From the NCBI GenBank assembly GCA_947579605.1, contig OX388322.1:2356001-2420000 (forward strand): DNA of 64,000 nt, in the 5' to 3' direction. Of the stretch, positions 1 through 12,671 are shown in pieces; positions within the stretch are counted from its first letter, which is position 1; each line of letters opens with the position of its first letter. A model generated the notes under the pieces. It did no database searches and was not told where the DNA came from. It worked only from the letters and a program-made list of their open reading frames with translations. Source of the stretch: Athripsodes cinereus (Eukaryota > Arthropoda > Insecta > Trichoptera > Leptoceridae). The position numbers and the translations under genes were made by a program.

Positions 1-19
1 CGGAAGAACTAATATTGTA

Positions 20-190
20 TCATCATCATCTCTGTCGGTCCCTCAATCCTGAGGATCGTGACCATCATGCCTCGTTCTGTAAACCATCTGTCTCCATGTT
101 GAGCGATCCTCTGCCATGTGTAAGGCCCCGTGTAGTGAGCTCTGTGTGGCCTCCTTAATTTGGTCACTCCATCTTATTGGCACTCTTGTA
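20..190 (-). mobile_element. 3' end of a non-LTR retrotransposon (LINE), fragment
   Basis: Read on the minus strand, about 170 bases translate as a typical C-terminal tail of a LINE reverse-transcriptase ORF (motifs like RWSDQIKEA and MAEDRSTWRQMV). A stop and a short (ATG)n run at 20-30 follow. Only the last 50-odd codons remain. It lies in the Arp2 intron left of the first visible exon, opposite to the gene. The family is not assigned. Confidence 0.6.
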
Positions 191-227
191 TATTTAATTA
201 ATTAATATTCTATGTTTTCTATTCTAG

Positions 228-3200
228 ATGGTAAGAAACTGGACGGACATGTGTCATGTATGGGACTACACGTTCGGCCCGACAAAGATGAATGTGGACC
301 CCTCACAGACCAAGATCCTTCTCACAGAACCTCCGCTTAATCCAACGCACAATAGGGTCAAAATGATTGAAACAATGTTTGAAAAGTACGGATTTGATAG
401 CACGTACATTGCGGTGCAAGCTGTACTCACTCTGTACGCCCAGGGACTCCTGTCAGGAGTTGTGATTGATTCTGGTGATGGTGTGACACATATCTGTCCC
501 GTATATGAAGGTTACTCTCTGCCTCATCTGACAAGAAGGATGGATGTGGCTGGTAGGGACATCACTAAATATCTAATTAAGGTATGTACATCACTAAATA
601 TCTAATTAAGGTATGTTCATCACTAAATATCTAATTAAGGTATGTACATCACTAAATATCTAATTAAGGTATGTACATCACTAAATATCTAATTAAGGTA
701 TATACATCACTAAATATCTAATTAAGGTATGTACATCACTAAATATCTAATTAAGGTATGTACATCACTAAATATCTAATTAAGGTATGTACATCACTAA
801 ATATCTAATTAAGGTATGTACATTACTAAATATCTAATTAAGGTATGTACATCACTAAATATCTAATTAAGGTATGTACATTACTAAATATCTAATTAAG
901 GTATGTACATCACTAAATATCTATTTAAGGTATGACATATCATGACTTTGATTAAAAACAATACCAAAAATTACAATAGCACAAGAAGTCGGACACTGTT
1001 TTCTTGTAGGAAGTCATAGACAAACTATAATTATTACACATCTATGAATTGACTCCATTTAATAGGGAATTGATTCTGTGTTGAAGTTGATATCTTGAAT
1101 GATTCAGAGGAAATGTGCTGAGAGCAATTTTATCTTATTTTTTTTTGTTTCAAGTATGTTTTGTATTGTTATAATACAATACAATAATTGTGCTATAAAA
1201 GCTGTTTTGGCTGTTTATTCTGTTAATAAATAAATAAATGTTTGTTTTAGTGAAGTATTTGTCGTGCCAACTTCCACAGTATCAATTAAAGAAGTTAAAA
1301 AGTGTCTAATTTTTAAGATAACCTCAGAAATACATCCATCTTCTTAACTTTGTCTTAGTTGGGTCATTTCGCCAAGGTACCTCCGCCAGATATCCCTGTC
1401 CATTGCAGCTTCCAGGACCTCTAACCATCTTTCAATACACATATTGCCGCTTGATCTTGCCAGCTCTTCTGGGAAAGCCCATCGGCCTTCTACCTTATAT
1501 TAACAACATCACCTCCATTGAATTAAATCCTACAGACTCTGTTAGTTTTTCCATTAGTGGAAACACTAAAATGACGAAGTTATTTTTTTATCACTTGCCC
1601 AGCTTTGCTAACTACAACCCAAAAAGATTTTTATTTCTAAATGATGGATAGATTTTTTTACAATGTGTATTTAAGATAGTCAGAAGAAATTGTAATATGG
1701 CTATAACCTCTCCTTTGTATATATTATAATATTGTGTTTTGTATGTTTTCAGTTATTGCTATTACGAGGCTACACATTCAATCACTCTGCGGACTTTGAG
1801 ACGGTGCGTATGATGAAGGAGAAGCTCTGTTACATCGGCTACAATATAGAGCAGGAGCAGAAGTTAGCATTAGAAACCACTGTACTTGTAGAACCATACA
1901 CAGTAAGTTGTATAATCTTTTGTCATTTCTATTATCTGCATGAGGGTGATTATAATATTATACATTTCCTTAGTAAATTTCACTACATTTTTAATTTAAA
2001 ATAATATATTTAAAACGTTTTTAGCCTAAAACCTGCCCAGTAGGTATATGGGATCTGGTATAGTGTATGTAGTAATTTATTGATATAATAATATATATTA
2101 TGTATGTATTCTACTGGTGATTTTATTAATTTTGCGAGCCAGCTTTCTAGAGTTTTTTCGCTTAAATTAATAAAGTCATCAGTGGAATAAATATATATCT
2201 TGTTTTATTAATAAATTATTAATATGAACTTCCAGCAAGAAGCGTCTGTCGATGCATTAAATTTTATACAGTGTATTATTTTACATCTGTCTTTTCTAAT
2301 TGCTGGGTGTTGAGGATATACATAATTAATGCAAAATAAAAGCACTGAAATAATTATTCATTTTGTATGCTACATACTTGAATTCTTATGTAAGACTGCT
2401 ATGTTTGTTTGTTTATTTATTTATTTATTTATTTACACAATATATGGCGTGAGCCTTTTACATGTTAACAAAAAAATGTATCTAAGGAACAACAACAACA
2501 ACAAAAAACAAAGTAATCGCAGTCTATACAAAACAATACACCACAAGTCAAGATTAACAACAAGATAATGTAAAAACAATAATTAAAAATTGTACATATA
2601 TGTATAATTATGAATTTAGGTCAATAATAATAATTCAATTTTGGTATGGCTATGTTGCTATGTTGTTAACTTAACAAAACTCAGCACAGAGTTTCATCTT
2701 TAACTTATTTTATATAGCTCACATTGTTTGACCCTTCTAGTAAACATAGAAGCTAAGCAAATAAGAATTATCTATCTTTGTGTTATTTCTAGTTACCTGA
2801 CGGCAGAGTTATCAAAGTTGGCGGAGAAAGATTTGAAGCTCCCGAGATTCTCTTCCAGCCACATCTGATAAACGTAGAAGGGCAAGGTATCGCAGAACTG
2901 GTGTTCAACACCATTCAGGCTGCCGATATAGACATGCGCAACGAATTGTACAAACACATAGTGCTGTCGGGAGGCTCCACAATGTATCCGGGACTGCCTT
3001 CAAGACTTGAGAGGGAGATTAAGCAAGTGTACTTAGAAAGAGTGCTCAAGAATGATATAGAGAAATTATCTGTAAGTTGTAACACACTCACAAACAAGTT
3101 AAAGATTCCCACCACTTTTTCTGAGCCGAGCTTCTTTATTATATGACTCAAAGAAACAAATATTTTATTCTTAAGGGAAGATTTAGGGGTTGTCTGTAGG

Positions 3201-3494
3201 GCTCCCTTCCCCGACTAAAACCATCCCAAAATTATAACCCATAATGTCCCTTGAAGAAGATACTCACTACAAGACACATTACATGACACACTCTAATTAA
3301 ATGTTTCATTTCAGAAATTCAAGATTAGGATAGAAGACCCGCCGATGCGTAAGGACATGGTGTTCATAGGAGGAGCTGTACTGGCCGAGGTTATGAAAGA
3401 CAAAGACAACTTCTGGATATCTCGGGCAGAGTACAACGAGAAGGGAGCTGAGAGTCTAGCCAAACTCAGCTCTCAGTCAAATAACTGCAAGTAG
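228..3494 (+). CDS. Arp2: Actin-related protein 2 (Arp2), 5'-partial, four exons
   Basis: Arp2 is the actin-like subunit that, with Arp3, forms the first two subunits of a branch in the Arp2/3 complex in the cytoplasm. Exons: 228-581, 1753-1902, 2793-3071 and 3315-3494 (TAG 3492-3494). All joins are phase 0 with AG/GT borders. The 320 visible residues match the family closely: [15 protein letters not shown] at the start, [18 protein letters not shown] (second ATP phosphate-binding loop), [36 protein letters not shown], and [20 protein letters not shown]. The known protein is about 394 aa, so about 77 N-terminal residues lie left of the window. ATG 228 is an internal codon placed directly after the splice acceptor, not a start. 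AATAAA at 3692-3697 is a possible poly(A) signal. The first intron begins with an amplified splice-donor array. Confidence 0.97.
561..937 (+). repeat. 29-bp tandem array containing exon end and 5' splice site (13 units)
   Basis: Thirteen head-to-tail units of 29 bp start at 561, 590, 619 and so on to 909. Unit 1 is the last 21 coding bases of the Arp2 exon plus the donor GTATGTAC. The other twelve units lie in the intron and each repeats the pseudo-exon end and a GTAT donor-like motif with few changes (GTATGTTC, GTATATAC, CATTACT variants; the last unit has CTATTTAAG and GTATGACA). Because 29 is not a multiple of 3, splicing from unit 2 would read a stop (TAA in CTAAATATCTAA) before the donor. 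Confidence 0.97.
1335..1500 (-). mobile_element. LINE 3' end fragment
   Basis: The minus strand reads as a LINE C-terminal tail ([20 protein letters not shown]) followed by a stop near 1340. The motif of an aromatic WR pair after an AMDRD stretch is common at the end of insect LINE ORF2. It sits in the first visible Arp2 intron and is decayed upstream. Confidence 0.5.
2107..2189. repeat. Fold-back repeat in Arp2 intron
   Basis: Two arms of about 30 bp (2107-2136 and 2159-2189) are inverted copies with few mismatches around a loop of about 22 bp. The shared core is ATTAATAAA(A/G)TCA(C/T)CAGT. It is probably a small MITE remnant. Confidence 0.6.
2405..2490 (-). mobile_element. (TAAA)n-tailed retroposon 3' end, fragment
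   Basis: Minus-strand reading gives a 3' tail with the core TGTAAAAGGCTCACGCC followed by GTGTAAATAAATAAAT. A similar tail in the same orientation is at 58160-58283, and a related GTAAAAGGCCCAGGCCG tail is at 58660. This supports a common LINE/SINE 3' end. Confidence 0.5.
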
Positions 3495-5104
3495 AGGTAT
3501 AGACCACGGTAAACAAACACACATTAAGATAGACACACATTTATATGTTATAGCAGAAACAAGCACAATCACATTGCCTGGTGTGAAGATTTTCATTTTG
3601 TATTTGAAAAATATTCTACTCCGTGGAGTCCCTGACAAAGAATAGGTGTCTTTTTTTTAAGCGGAGTTGCGGACATCTTTCTTTGATTATAAATAAATGT
3701 TACAATGCATTATTTTTAGCTCAAAGCTTTTTCAAAATCACCAATGTAATCATTTATTGATTTGATGATAACTTTGTGACAGTTTCTAAACATTGTAACA
3801 AATGTTTGAAGTCAAAAACTGTACTAATACCAGTATTATTTTATTCTTCCCATGACCCAATATTTCGACAGGGTTTCTGTCATTTTCATGCATAACATTT
3901 TAGATCAAATAGATACTATTATTTATTTTACGCTCGACCAAGGATCATGGAATCCCTGTCGAAACCTTGATCGCACCTTGAATAAAATACAAGTGGTATT
4001 TGACAAGCTTTTTAACTTCAAACATTTTTTAATGACAAGTGAAATTCTCTACATCTCGTGTGTGTAACCAGTTGATGCATTTACCTTTATAATGATCAGA
4101 TATTATGTAATATATTTTGATCGTGTTTGTGTAAGAAGCCTTTGCCCGTATCACTTTATGTCGAATGGAAGATGAATTTGCCCGACAGTTTGTGAATAAT
4201 GTGAAAATATCATTGCATAATCAATTGATGTCAAACTTTAGGGGATAAATATTGCTTCAATATCTCCTTGTCGTGTGATTAGTGTTTATTCACCATACTA
4301 CAGAATTACATTCTCTGAATATTTCTCAATGTAAAGGTGGTATAACTTCTAGATTTTTGTATTTTTAAACAGTGGTTTGGGGTAGTATAATATCTTGGGA
4401 GGAAAGTTGTTGAAAAACGTCGTAAATCTTCATTTGTATTCTGATCTTGATTAAATATTTTTTACATAGCCCTTTAACATATATTCCAACTGAGAAGTTT
4501 TCCTGAGGTATCTGAGTGTGTAGAGGTTCTTTCAATGTTACTATGAGAGTGTCTCGAGGTGTATTTGGTTAGGATATTTCAAATTTAGATTCATTATTTA
4601 AAAAAATATGTGCTGGGAAAGCTGTGAGAAATATTCAAAGAACTGTATAAAAATAATGGAGAAACATCACACGACAAAAACTTATTACAAAACTACTAAA
4701 GATTTAACTAATGATCGTACTATTGAAATTATTTAAACTTGTTGAAAACGAATCACGAAGAATTTTAGAATAGATTTAAATATTGTCACCAAAACTTTTC
4801 ATTATGGATAATGTTACATTAAAGAGAGCAATTATTGTGCATTTATATTGAATGAAAAGACAATGTCGATAGTGTTTTGTAAATGTATATACTTTTCATG
4901 TTTTTATTTCTACGCGTACAGAAGTGCCAATTGTTTATTTGAACTAAAATGTATTATCATTGACATAATTAAAATAGTTGGAAATTCAAAAGGGGTTTAT
5001 GCGATTTTTATGAAACTCTGTCATTGGCTTTCATTACAACGTTAAAAACATTGTTAAAACTATTTATTCCTGTTTAATACCATATTGTAAACATTAAGTT
5101 CATC
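3495..5104. other. Arp2 3' UTR and AT-rich intergenic DNA
   Basis: This stretch starts with the Arp2 3' UTR, with candidate AATAAA at 3692-3697 and more AT-rich candidates near 3978. Short open frames here are AT-rich with no recognisable protein features. Confidence 0.6.
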
Positions 5105-5275
5105 GGTAGCCTGGAGGTAGAGTCTCAGCCTCGTGCACAAGAGATGCGCTATTCAATCACAGGTGCCAGTAAACTCCCCTTTCACGAGACAAGCTTTTTG
5201 CTTACTGTGAAAAGTGTATAAAGTTGTATTTGGGTTTAGAACAAAAACCCAAATATATCTTCTTAAAAATAAATA
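5105..5275 (+). mobile_element. tRNA-derived SINE, copy 1
   Basis: The head GGTAGCCTGGAGGTAGAGTC resembles a pol III A box, with a weak B-box-like TTCAATCACAGGTGCC about 40 bp further on. The body has the signature CAAGCTTTTTGCTTACTGTG and ends GTATTTGGGTTTAGAAC. The same order of blocks occurs at 14913-15080 (+) and 25697-25860 (-), which defines a dispersed SINE family. Confidence 0.7.
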
Positions 5276-7560
5276 AAATATGTTTTGTAAGATGATGCTA
5301 ATAAATAGTTGAAATAATGTTTTTAATGTCCTATTGAACATCTTATTTCATCATCTCAAAACTTTGCAAAACTCTTATGACCGGTTTTGAATGTACAACG
5401 ATGATTTAAAGTTTGTAGACTGGCGAAAATAAGAATAATTTATTATAAAATAATGTCATCCTCTTGTCTCTGGTTTTAATTCTCGTGTGGATTGGTTGGC
5501 AGTAAAGTTTTGCATCTTTCAGAGTATTCAAACCGTAGGAAACTTTGTGAATAAAAAATATTACACTTTTTATTACCAACTTTCATTGATCGTCATTCTC
5601 AAAATATGACCCAGCCAGGAGTAGTCTACAGGCTTTATTTATATTATGTCAATATTGTTTATGATTGCGTAATTGCGAAATTATTAGGGAAGCTAGAAAC
5701 GAAAATTTGGTGGATGATTTTTTTGTTTTGGTGAGGTTATGTTTTGCGTGGACGTTTCTTTGCTTGAGTCGTTGTTAAGTGGATACAGAAGGCTTTACCA
5801 TTCCAGTCTTAATAATGAGAGAGTGAGGACTCTTTGTTTAAATAATATGATTTATTATTTTGCATGCGAAATCGGAGGATTATGAAAAACAGACAAGAAA
5901 AACCAATAAGCATGATTATAAAAAATGAGACACTTAGCTTGTTGAATAAATATATATTACACGAATGTTAAAAGCATTGTTATCATTTGTATTTAAAGCT
6001 AAGAATACAATTGTAAGTAAAAGTGTTCCAGGATATCTCTAGCTCCATCAAAAACAGTAAAAACTAATCTGGGTGTATGACAAATCGCAGATACACCCCT
6101 CGCACTAAGCAATAACATGTATCATGAGGATGGAGTATGTTGGCAGCAGGATTTGAGTTGCGAAACTTTCGTTTGGTAGTCTTAGAATTAAAGCGCATTA
6201 TTTTCTATTTCATTGTTTTTTTGTCTATTTTTTTGTATCCTCCGTTTTGCTGCTCGTTGTATCATATTATAGTGATACATTGTATCATGTATTTTGTATT
6301 ATTTTTTTATTAAATCTTGTGTTTATATTATATTAAATAATTTTTGTAATTATTTAGTTAGTGAATAATAATTTTATAATTAATTAAATAATAAATATAT
6401 TAATTATTAAAAACTACTTTATAATGTATTATTGTATTATTGCTAAGAAAAACTGTAAAATAACAATAATTATGTAGCTTGTACGAGAGGTTGTGTACTG
6501 CTGCAAGTTGAAGAAATTATATTTGAAAATATTGATTTCGGCAATGTTTTCAGTGGCCGATATCGCTCAATCTAATTTGTATCATTGCTAGTCATTTTAA
6601 ACTGGTGTAATTTTTTTATTTTATGTTTTATTTTTTGATAAACTTAAATTGCCAATACTGTCAATCAATGTAAAGGGCATGGTAAAAGTTCTTGAGGATT
6701 TTTTTAAATATAAAACAGTATTTGTCTCATGAAACTTCATTAATCGCAAGTCACCTTTCAAGAGCTTGAATTAATCATCAGGCTAATGCAACTTTACATT
6801 AATCTGATGATGAGAAGATAAATTCATTTAACTCAACTCACAATTAAACAGATCTTGTGTAAGTATTTAAGCACCTATGTTTTATTTTTAGCAAACTCGC
6901 AAGTTTTGGAATTTACATGTAACCTTATCAACAAATTTATGGTTTCAAAATATGTTTTAAAAAGATAATGATAATTAGGTTCGGTGATATTGGCTCAGTT
7001 TCAGGAGTGGTCTGTGTGTGTGCATGAACAATGTGTAATATATCTCTTCAAAAAATGTAGAGTCTTTGTTACAGTTTTCACAACATTTATGCATAATAAA
7101 AAAACAAACAGTTTAAATTATTATATCCAGTGATTTGAGTGAAGTAAATTATTTATAATACCTTCAACTATTTCAAGACGGGATGATTAAAAATGTTTTG
7201 TGGATTTGTTGCTAAATTCACTAGTGTACGTCTGTCAAATAGTTCAATCACTGTCTCATATCTAGCTAACTTCACTATAGTACAACTGTCAGATTTTTAA
7301 AATTATTTTATTTAAGGGCATCCCATTTAATGGCTTTAGCCTGAACCATCATTTTTGTTTGTTTTTTTAATGCCTAAAACACTTCGTAATTTTTTAGTCA
7401 ATTTGTGATATATTGTCATTGAATCAAGATAAAATGTATAGTGCTGTCGTTGCAAGTTGAAGTATTTTACTAACTTCACTATGGTACAACTACCTGATAA
7501 CTGTCACAATCTTAAGTTGTAATATAACCTAAAGGTTGAACAATTAAATTTGTCTCATAT
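5276..7560. other. AT-rich intergenic stretch, nothing recognised
   Basis: No convincing open frame, RNA gene or intact transposon is visible. A short motif around CTAACTTCACTATAGTAC near 7267 recurs near 7470 and loosely near 11470, so some of the stretch is probably old MITE sequence. Confidence 0.5.
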
Positions 7561-7765
7561 TGGGTGCCTCCAGATAGTAGGATGCGAACGTCAATCAATC
7601 TTTCAATAATTTGGTGACAATTCGGAGCATACTTCGACGAAATATTCGAATGAATGCCTTCGTAACCTGTATAAGGACGGGTAACAAAGGCATTCATTCG
7701 AATATTTCTTCGGTGAATGCTCCAAATCGTCACCGAATAATTTGCATCCTATCTGGACACACCCA
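7561..7765. mobile_element. Hairpin MITE, palindromic-core family, copy 1
   Basis: A 205-bp element has inverted ends (left TGGGTGCCTCCAGATAG, right CTATCTGGACACACCCA) and a nearly perfect inverted core. Each arm holds a form of ATTCATTCGAATATTTCTTC. Almost the whole element could fold into one hairpin. There is no coding capacity. Its core is shared with 9798-10033. No clear target duplication was seen. Confidence 0.75.
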
Positions 7766-8159
7766 GTGTCAAATCTTACATGTTATTTCTAGAATTGTAC
7801 TCTTTTCGCACAGAAGAAGTATATTACATGTTATGTTGAAATGAATGAGCGGACGCATGTGTGAATGCTTGTACAACAAATACTATTATGAAAGTATGTA
7901 AGGTCTAAAGGAAACTAAACAATATAATGTAATTATTACTCTATTATAAACAAATAATAAAAGAACAATTATTTTATAAAAAAAAGCTTGTTTCATTCTT
8001 AACATATTATGCTATGTTTATACTTTCAAATGAGCCATGTAACTTTATTTCAAGTACAATTTATTTGTGCTGGTATAAAAATTACATATACTTACAATTT
8101 ATTAAGACGAATCTCAATTTGAAATAAGCCCAAATACAGTAAAGAATAATTTATAATAC

Positions 8160-8260
8160 TTGTCTCATGAAGGTAGAGTAAACGGGCAATGGCAGGATAG
8201 GAATCCTGGATCTTTCAATTTAAATTCTGAGACTACCATCAGGCTGCCGGCCATCACAAA
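8160..8260 (-). mobile_element. Degenerate SINE head
   Basis: The minus strand contains GGCAGCCTGATGGTAGTCTC, matching the SINE head seen at 5105 and 14913. The tail is not recognisable. This is a weak call. Confidence 0.3.
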
Positions 8261-9246
8261 TAGTTCTGGCAGTTCAGATTTCCTGTAACTTTTGACAACC
8301 CAAGTGAACATACTGGCAAAATAACGAAGCGATACCAACACCACCATCTCACAACACCAACAGTTGTTTAGCTTTGATAATGGGATTTTTAACAAATTTC
8401 AAATAAAAAATAATAATTTCTGTACATGTTTTATTAATAAATTTGTTCTAGCATTGAGTAATTATAATATTTACAACACAATAGTTCAACATTACCATAG
8501 AATATCACATCAATTACAATAACATCAAATGGGAGCTTGCCGTAATCTTCTTATATTATACAAAAGATATCTAGATAAGAATATTCACTAGAATTACAAT
8601 TTTTTTTATTTTGAAACATACAAATTTAAAATTTTCAAATATATTGACCGTTTTAGATAATAAATAGCAAATAATCTTTATTTTATACTAGCAAATGTCT
8701 TAAATTTTTAATCAAGACAAACCTCCTTTATTTAACGCCTCGATAAATTTACCACAAGTAAACTAACAATCAGATGTGGTTGTACAATTTAAACCACAAA
8801 GAAATAGTTTTAAGTAAGACGAAAACGGCATATTTGTATGTTATTGCCATTGGATTATAATAATAATTGATACATAGTAGAAAAAAATATATAATAATAA
8901 AAATAAATAACACAACTTTATACAATACAATAATATATAAGATCTTAAAACTGTCATAATACACCTTAAAGTACGATTCAACTCAATGCCACAGATGGCG
9001 GATAACGCTCGGTCCGGCAGACTGCAATACTATGGACTATATATTTGTATGAGAGCGTTGTTGAATAAAGCAGTACATGACATGAACACACTCTCATGCT
9101 TTTATACATAGTGCAAAATATTGCCATATGCTGTCAAGCGCTGTTTTTCAGTTACTGCCTGACGTTGAGACAAAGCGTCATAACGCACCATTTCAGTAGC
9201 ATGTCATAACATAACATTACCTAACATAGCACTAACTTATTTACAT

Positions 9247-9291
9247 CTATCGTAAATACATGGTTTACATCTATCGTAAATACATGGTTTA
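9247..9291. repeat. Short tandem duplication, 23-bp unit
   Basis: The unit around TTTACATCTATCGTAAATAC occurs twice in a row with no differences in about 45 bp. It is likely a recent replication slippage event. Confidence 0.8.
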
Positions 9292-9797
9292 GCGAATATT
9301 GCTTTCAAACATTGTTCTTCATTCAAATTTAAAATTAAAAAAAATATCAGTTTATTATTCTCAACTCAGAAACGCTCCTGACGATGCTCAAGATTACATC
9401 TGAAGATGCTCAGGAGTACGAGCATAAATGCTTGAGTCTAATGAGTGAAAATTCAAAGTGAAGTATAAATACTTCTACCCTCTATATTTAACTATTTTTT
9501 TTACGTCGCTTCATAACTTTACAAGTCATTCATTACTTGTAAATTGATAAATATGTCACGCTAATTAACATTTAAGACAAATTTAAAGTTGTATTTCTGC
9601 TGTTGGGAGTTAATAGGAACTTTAAACCAAATGACAATCAAAATCAATACACAAAGTGAAGATTTAATTTTGAGATAAGCAACACATAAAATAGAAGTGT
9701 TTTCTTTATAATATTTGACTGAGACTGAGCAATATATTTAAAGGTTCAAATTTTCACACATCTATTTAACAAATCAAAAAAACAAATAATATTACAA

Positions 9798-10033
9798 TGG
9801 CGGCGTACAGACAGCTGGATGCAATCATCAAGCAAAAATCTTAAATCTTTCGGCGACAATTCAGAACATTCTCCGAAGAAATATTCGTATGAATGCCTTT
9901 GTTACGTCTTATGGACGGGTAACAGAGACATTCATTCGAATATTTCTTCGCAGAATGCTCCGAATTGTCTACAAAAGATTTAAGATTTTTGCTTGATGAT
10001 TGACATTCGCATCCAGCTGTCTGTACGCCGCCA
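9798..10033. mobile_element. Hairpin MITE, palindromic-core family, copy 2
   Basis: An element of about 235 bp has long inverted arms. The outer arm is TGGCGGCGTACAGACAGC with exact complement GCTGTCTGTACGCCGCCA. The inner arms include AAAAATCTTAAATCTTT and the same ATTCGAATATTTCTTCG core as the copy at 7561. The outer ends differ from copy 1 while the core is shared. It is non-coding. Confidence 0.8.
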
Positions 10034-10514
10034 ATAAGATACATGTAAACGTACATTGAAACCAGATATTTACAAAGAACCACAATATTACAAACTGCAA
10101 GATAATACATTATAATATATACAATATTGTTTATTCTACAAAATATTATATTTAATAACATAAGCAAAGCGTTGTTATAAAACAAATAGATTTTTTGACA
10201 GTTTACCTTCTTTTCGTATGCTTATATGTCGTGGAGAAGGTGAACTATATTGAATTTTGGCCAAAGTGATTTGTGCTCAGTGTTGTAATCCATTTTATGC
10301 TCTTTTTGATCTTCAAAATACATTATACGTGATATTCATAAATGAAAATGATGTAAATTTTTTAATGCAAAAAAACACCATTTCATCCGATATTGCTTAA
10401 ACTTTTAAAAATCAAAAAACTACTAACAATGGCCCACAATATTTTTTTGCAGTAATTTAGTGTTAAAAACAGAATGTCAAAGCTTGACTTATGCAAATTT
10501 TCAGGGGAGCAAAA

Positions 10515-10760
10515 ACCAATATTTGGCTGAGAGGAATGGTGCTCAGAGACGTGGACGTCCGAGGATTAAATAGCAAGATCATTTTAATCAAATCCTACAG
10601 GACGGTCACGTGTTGAACACATTGAACAGGAGAGCATGCATGATGAATTGTATGACAGTGAATGAAGCGAAAGATGTATGCAAGGATAGAAGGAAGTGGC
10701 GCTCGATCCTTTCTGCCAACCCCGCGAGGAAAGCGGCGTGATGGTATGGATGGATGGCAA
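10515..10760 (+). mobile_element. LINE 3' end fragment with GGATG-type tail
   Basis: Translation gives a LINE C-terminal tail: RRGRPRI, then DGHVLNTLNRRACMM, then VCKDRRKWRSILSANPA. A stop and a short (ATGG)n run at 10739-10755 follow. Stops interrupt it and only the last 70 or so codons remain. Confidence 0.65.
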
Positions 10761-12671
10761 AAACTAAGTTTGTTAAAAAAGAGAAATGGAGTAGCAATCT
10801 AAAAAATAATTTTCTAGAATTGTCAAAAGTATACATTTTAATAATTAATATTCTTACAGCATTTCCAACTGTAAACAATATAATTTCTTCCTTACACAAA
10901 AGGAAGTAGTTTTAAAGTAGCCTAGTCTAACTTATTATTTATATTTTTGCTGCTAATAACTAATTGCTATATAAATACTATTTACAAACACTTTAATATA
11001 TACATAAACATGTGTCACAGGGATAAATATAATAATAAACAATAAACCATAAATATTACAACATATGATTCTGAAATTTGTTCAATGAGAATAGAATACT
11101 GTGAAGACAAAATATATGCTGTCAAAATTTGACAGCATGTATCTTGGTGAAATTAGTTGCTTATGGTATTTAATCAAGTAACAATCAACCAACAGACAGA
11201 TGTACTCTAGTGAATATAGTAACAGTTACAGAATAACCAAATAAAAACGGTTGGAACTATATTGAAGTTAGCGCAATAACCGGGAGGGTCTGTGGCTGAT
11301 GTATTATCAACTGATATTTATTTATTTAGCAATATACGGCATTGATATGGCGAATGTATTTTTTATATAATGTCATCATACTAACAAATTGACAACTGTA
11401 CCCAAAGAAAAAAGCTAGATGTGACTTTTAGTGATAAAATGCATTGACAAGTGCCGATAAGATTTGACAGTTCAACTATAGTGAAATTAGCAACATAATT
11501 GACAGTTTCACCGAGACGAAACTAAGCAAAAAAAAATAGCTTGTCATTTTTAATTCTTATTTTGACTATACTTAATTAAAAAAAAAAAAGATATAATGGA
11601 GACCTATAGTGTTCTATTCTCAATGATTTTACAAGTTCTCTCCACATTTTAACTGCTTGGAAAATTGTTATATGAGGACGGCATTAGGAACTGTACTCCA
11701 ATAAGAGTATGTTGAATCAATTGCATCTTGATCAATGGAACAGGGACCCTTTTATGGACAGTGAGTCTTGTTAATACCCATGCAAATTTTCATTGAAATA
11801 ACTTGATTTGTTACATTAATATTTGTTTTTTGTTTAAAAAGCAATGTTAATTTTGTTGGAATTTCAGTTTCGATATTAGATGCAAATGTGTTCACTCCGT
11901 CAAAAATTGTCTTTTGTTTGTATTTTTTATATCAATCATGTAAATAATTTTTTCTATTGTGATTTTCCAAACATAATTTTGTTAAAACTTTGCTGTTAAT
12001 CATAAGCTTTCAAATCCAAAACTGCCACACATAAATCAAAAAATATATCAAATTTGTTTTTCTTTTTCATTTAACACAAATTTTCGGTCAACAAAGCTCA
12101 AATGATATTAAATTACCTTGTCCACACTGCTAGCGAATGTAGGGAACTAAGAGTTCTCTCTTCTTCTATTTGTCTATTTATTAGGAGAAAAAAGGAAAAG
12201 AAATAGTTTCCTTATTTTTTCTATATATCTTTTCCATATCAACAGACAGAAGAAAAACAAACTGAACCCTTCATTCTTTGCGTTCACCAAGCAATTTGGG
12301 CACAGCTAAATGACACAACACAAGAAAATCTCTTACAACGACTGAACATAATTTCGAAACGGTGTTCACGATGCGATTAGTAACAACATTACAATAGATA
12401 TGCTATAATTAAGATATTTTCCCCAGTTTCATAAGACGCGCTACCTACAACTAAATTGTCCTATTATAAATAAGAATATAGTAACGTAATATTATACTAT
12501 ACAACATCTGTTGTACGTAATTAATAGAGATTACATTTATACGCATTTACACACTTTCGTCTATTTTTACAGGTGATTGCATATATTAATGCAATCTACT
12601 ACTTCAACAACAAAAAAATCAAGATATTACACCTCGAAAAATTCCCGATCCAATTAAGCAAATGTTTATTA
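10761..12671. other. AT-rich intergenic stretch, nothing recognised
   Basis: No gene is supported. Poly-A and poly-T runs and short decayed repeats (for example around ACAGCATGTATCTTGGTGAA near 11140) are the only structure seen. Confidence 0.5.

Noticed and set aside
228..230. ATG 228 as the Arp2 start codon
   Set aside because: It directly follows a TTCTAG acceptor and corresponds to residue 78 of the known protein; the N-terminal exons lie outside the window.
2329..2568. A 79-codon plus-strand frame ([10 protein letters not shown]...)
   Set aside because: It runs through a (TTTA)n retroposon tail and an AAC-rich stretch inside an Arp2 intron.
8165..8395. A 76-codon minus-strand frame
   Set aside because: It partly overlaps a degenerate SINE head and shows no protein features.
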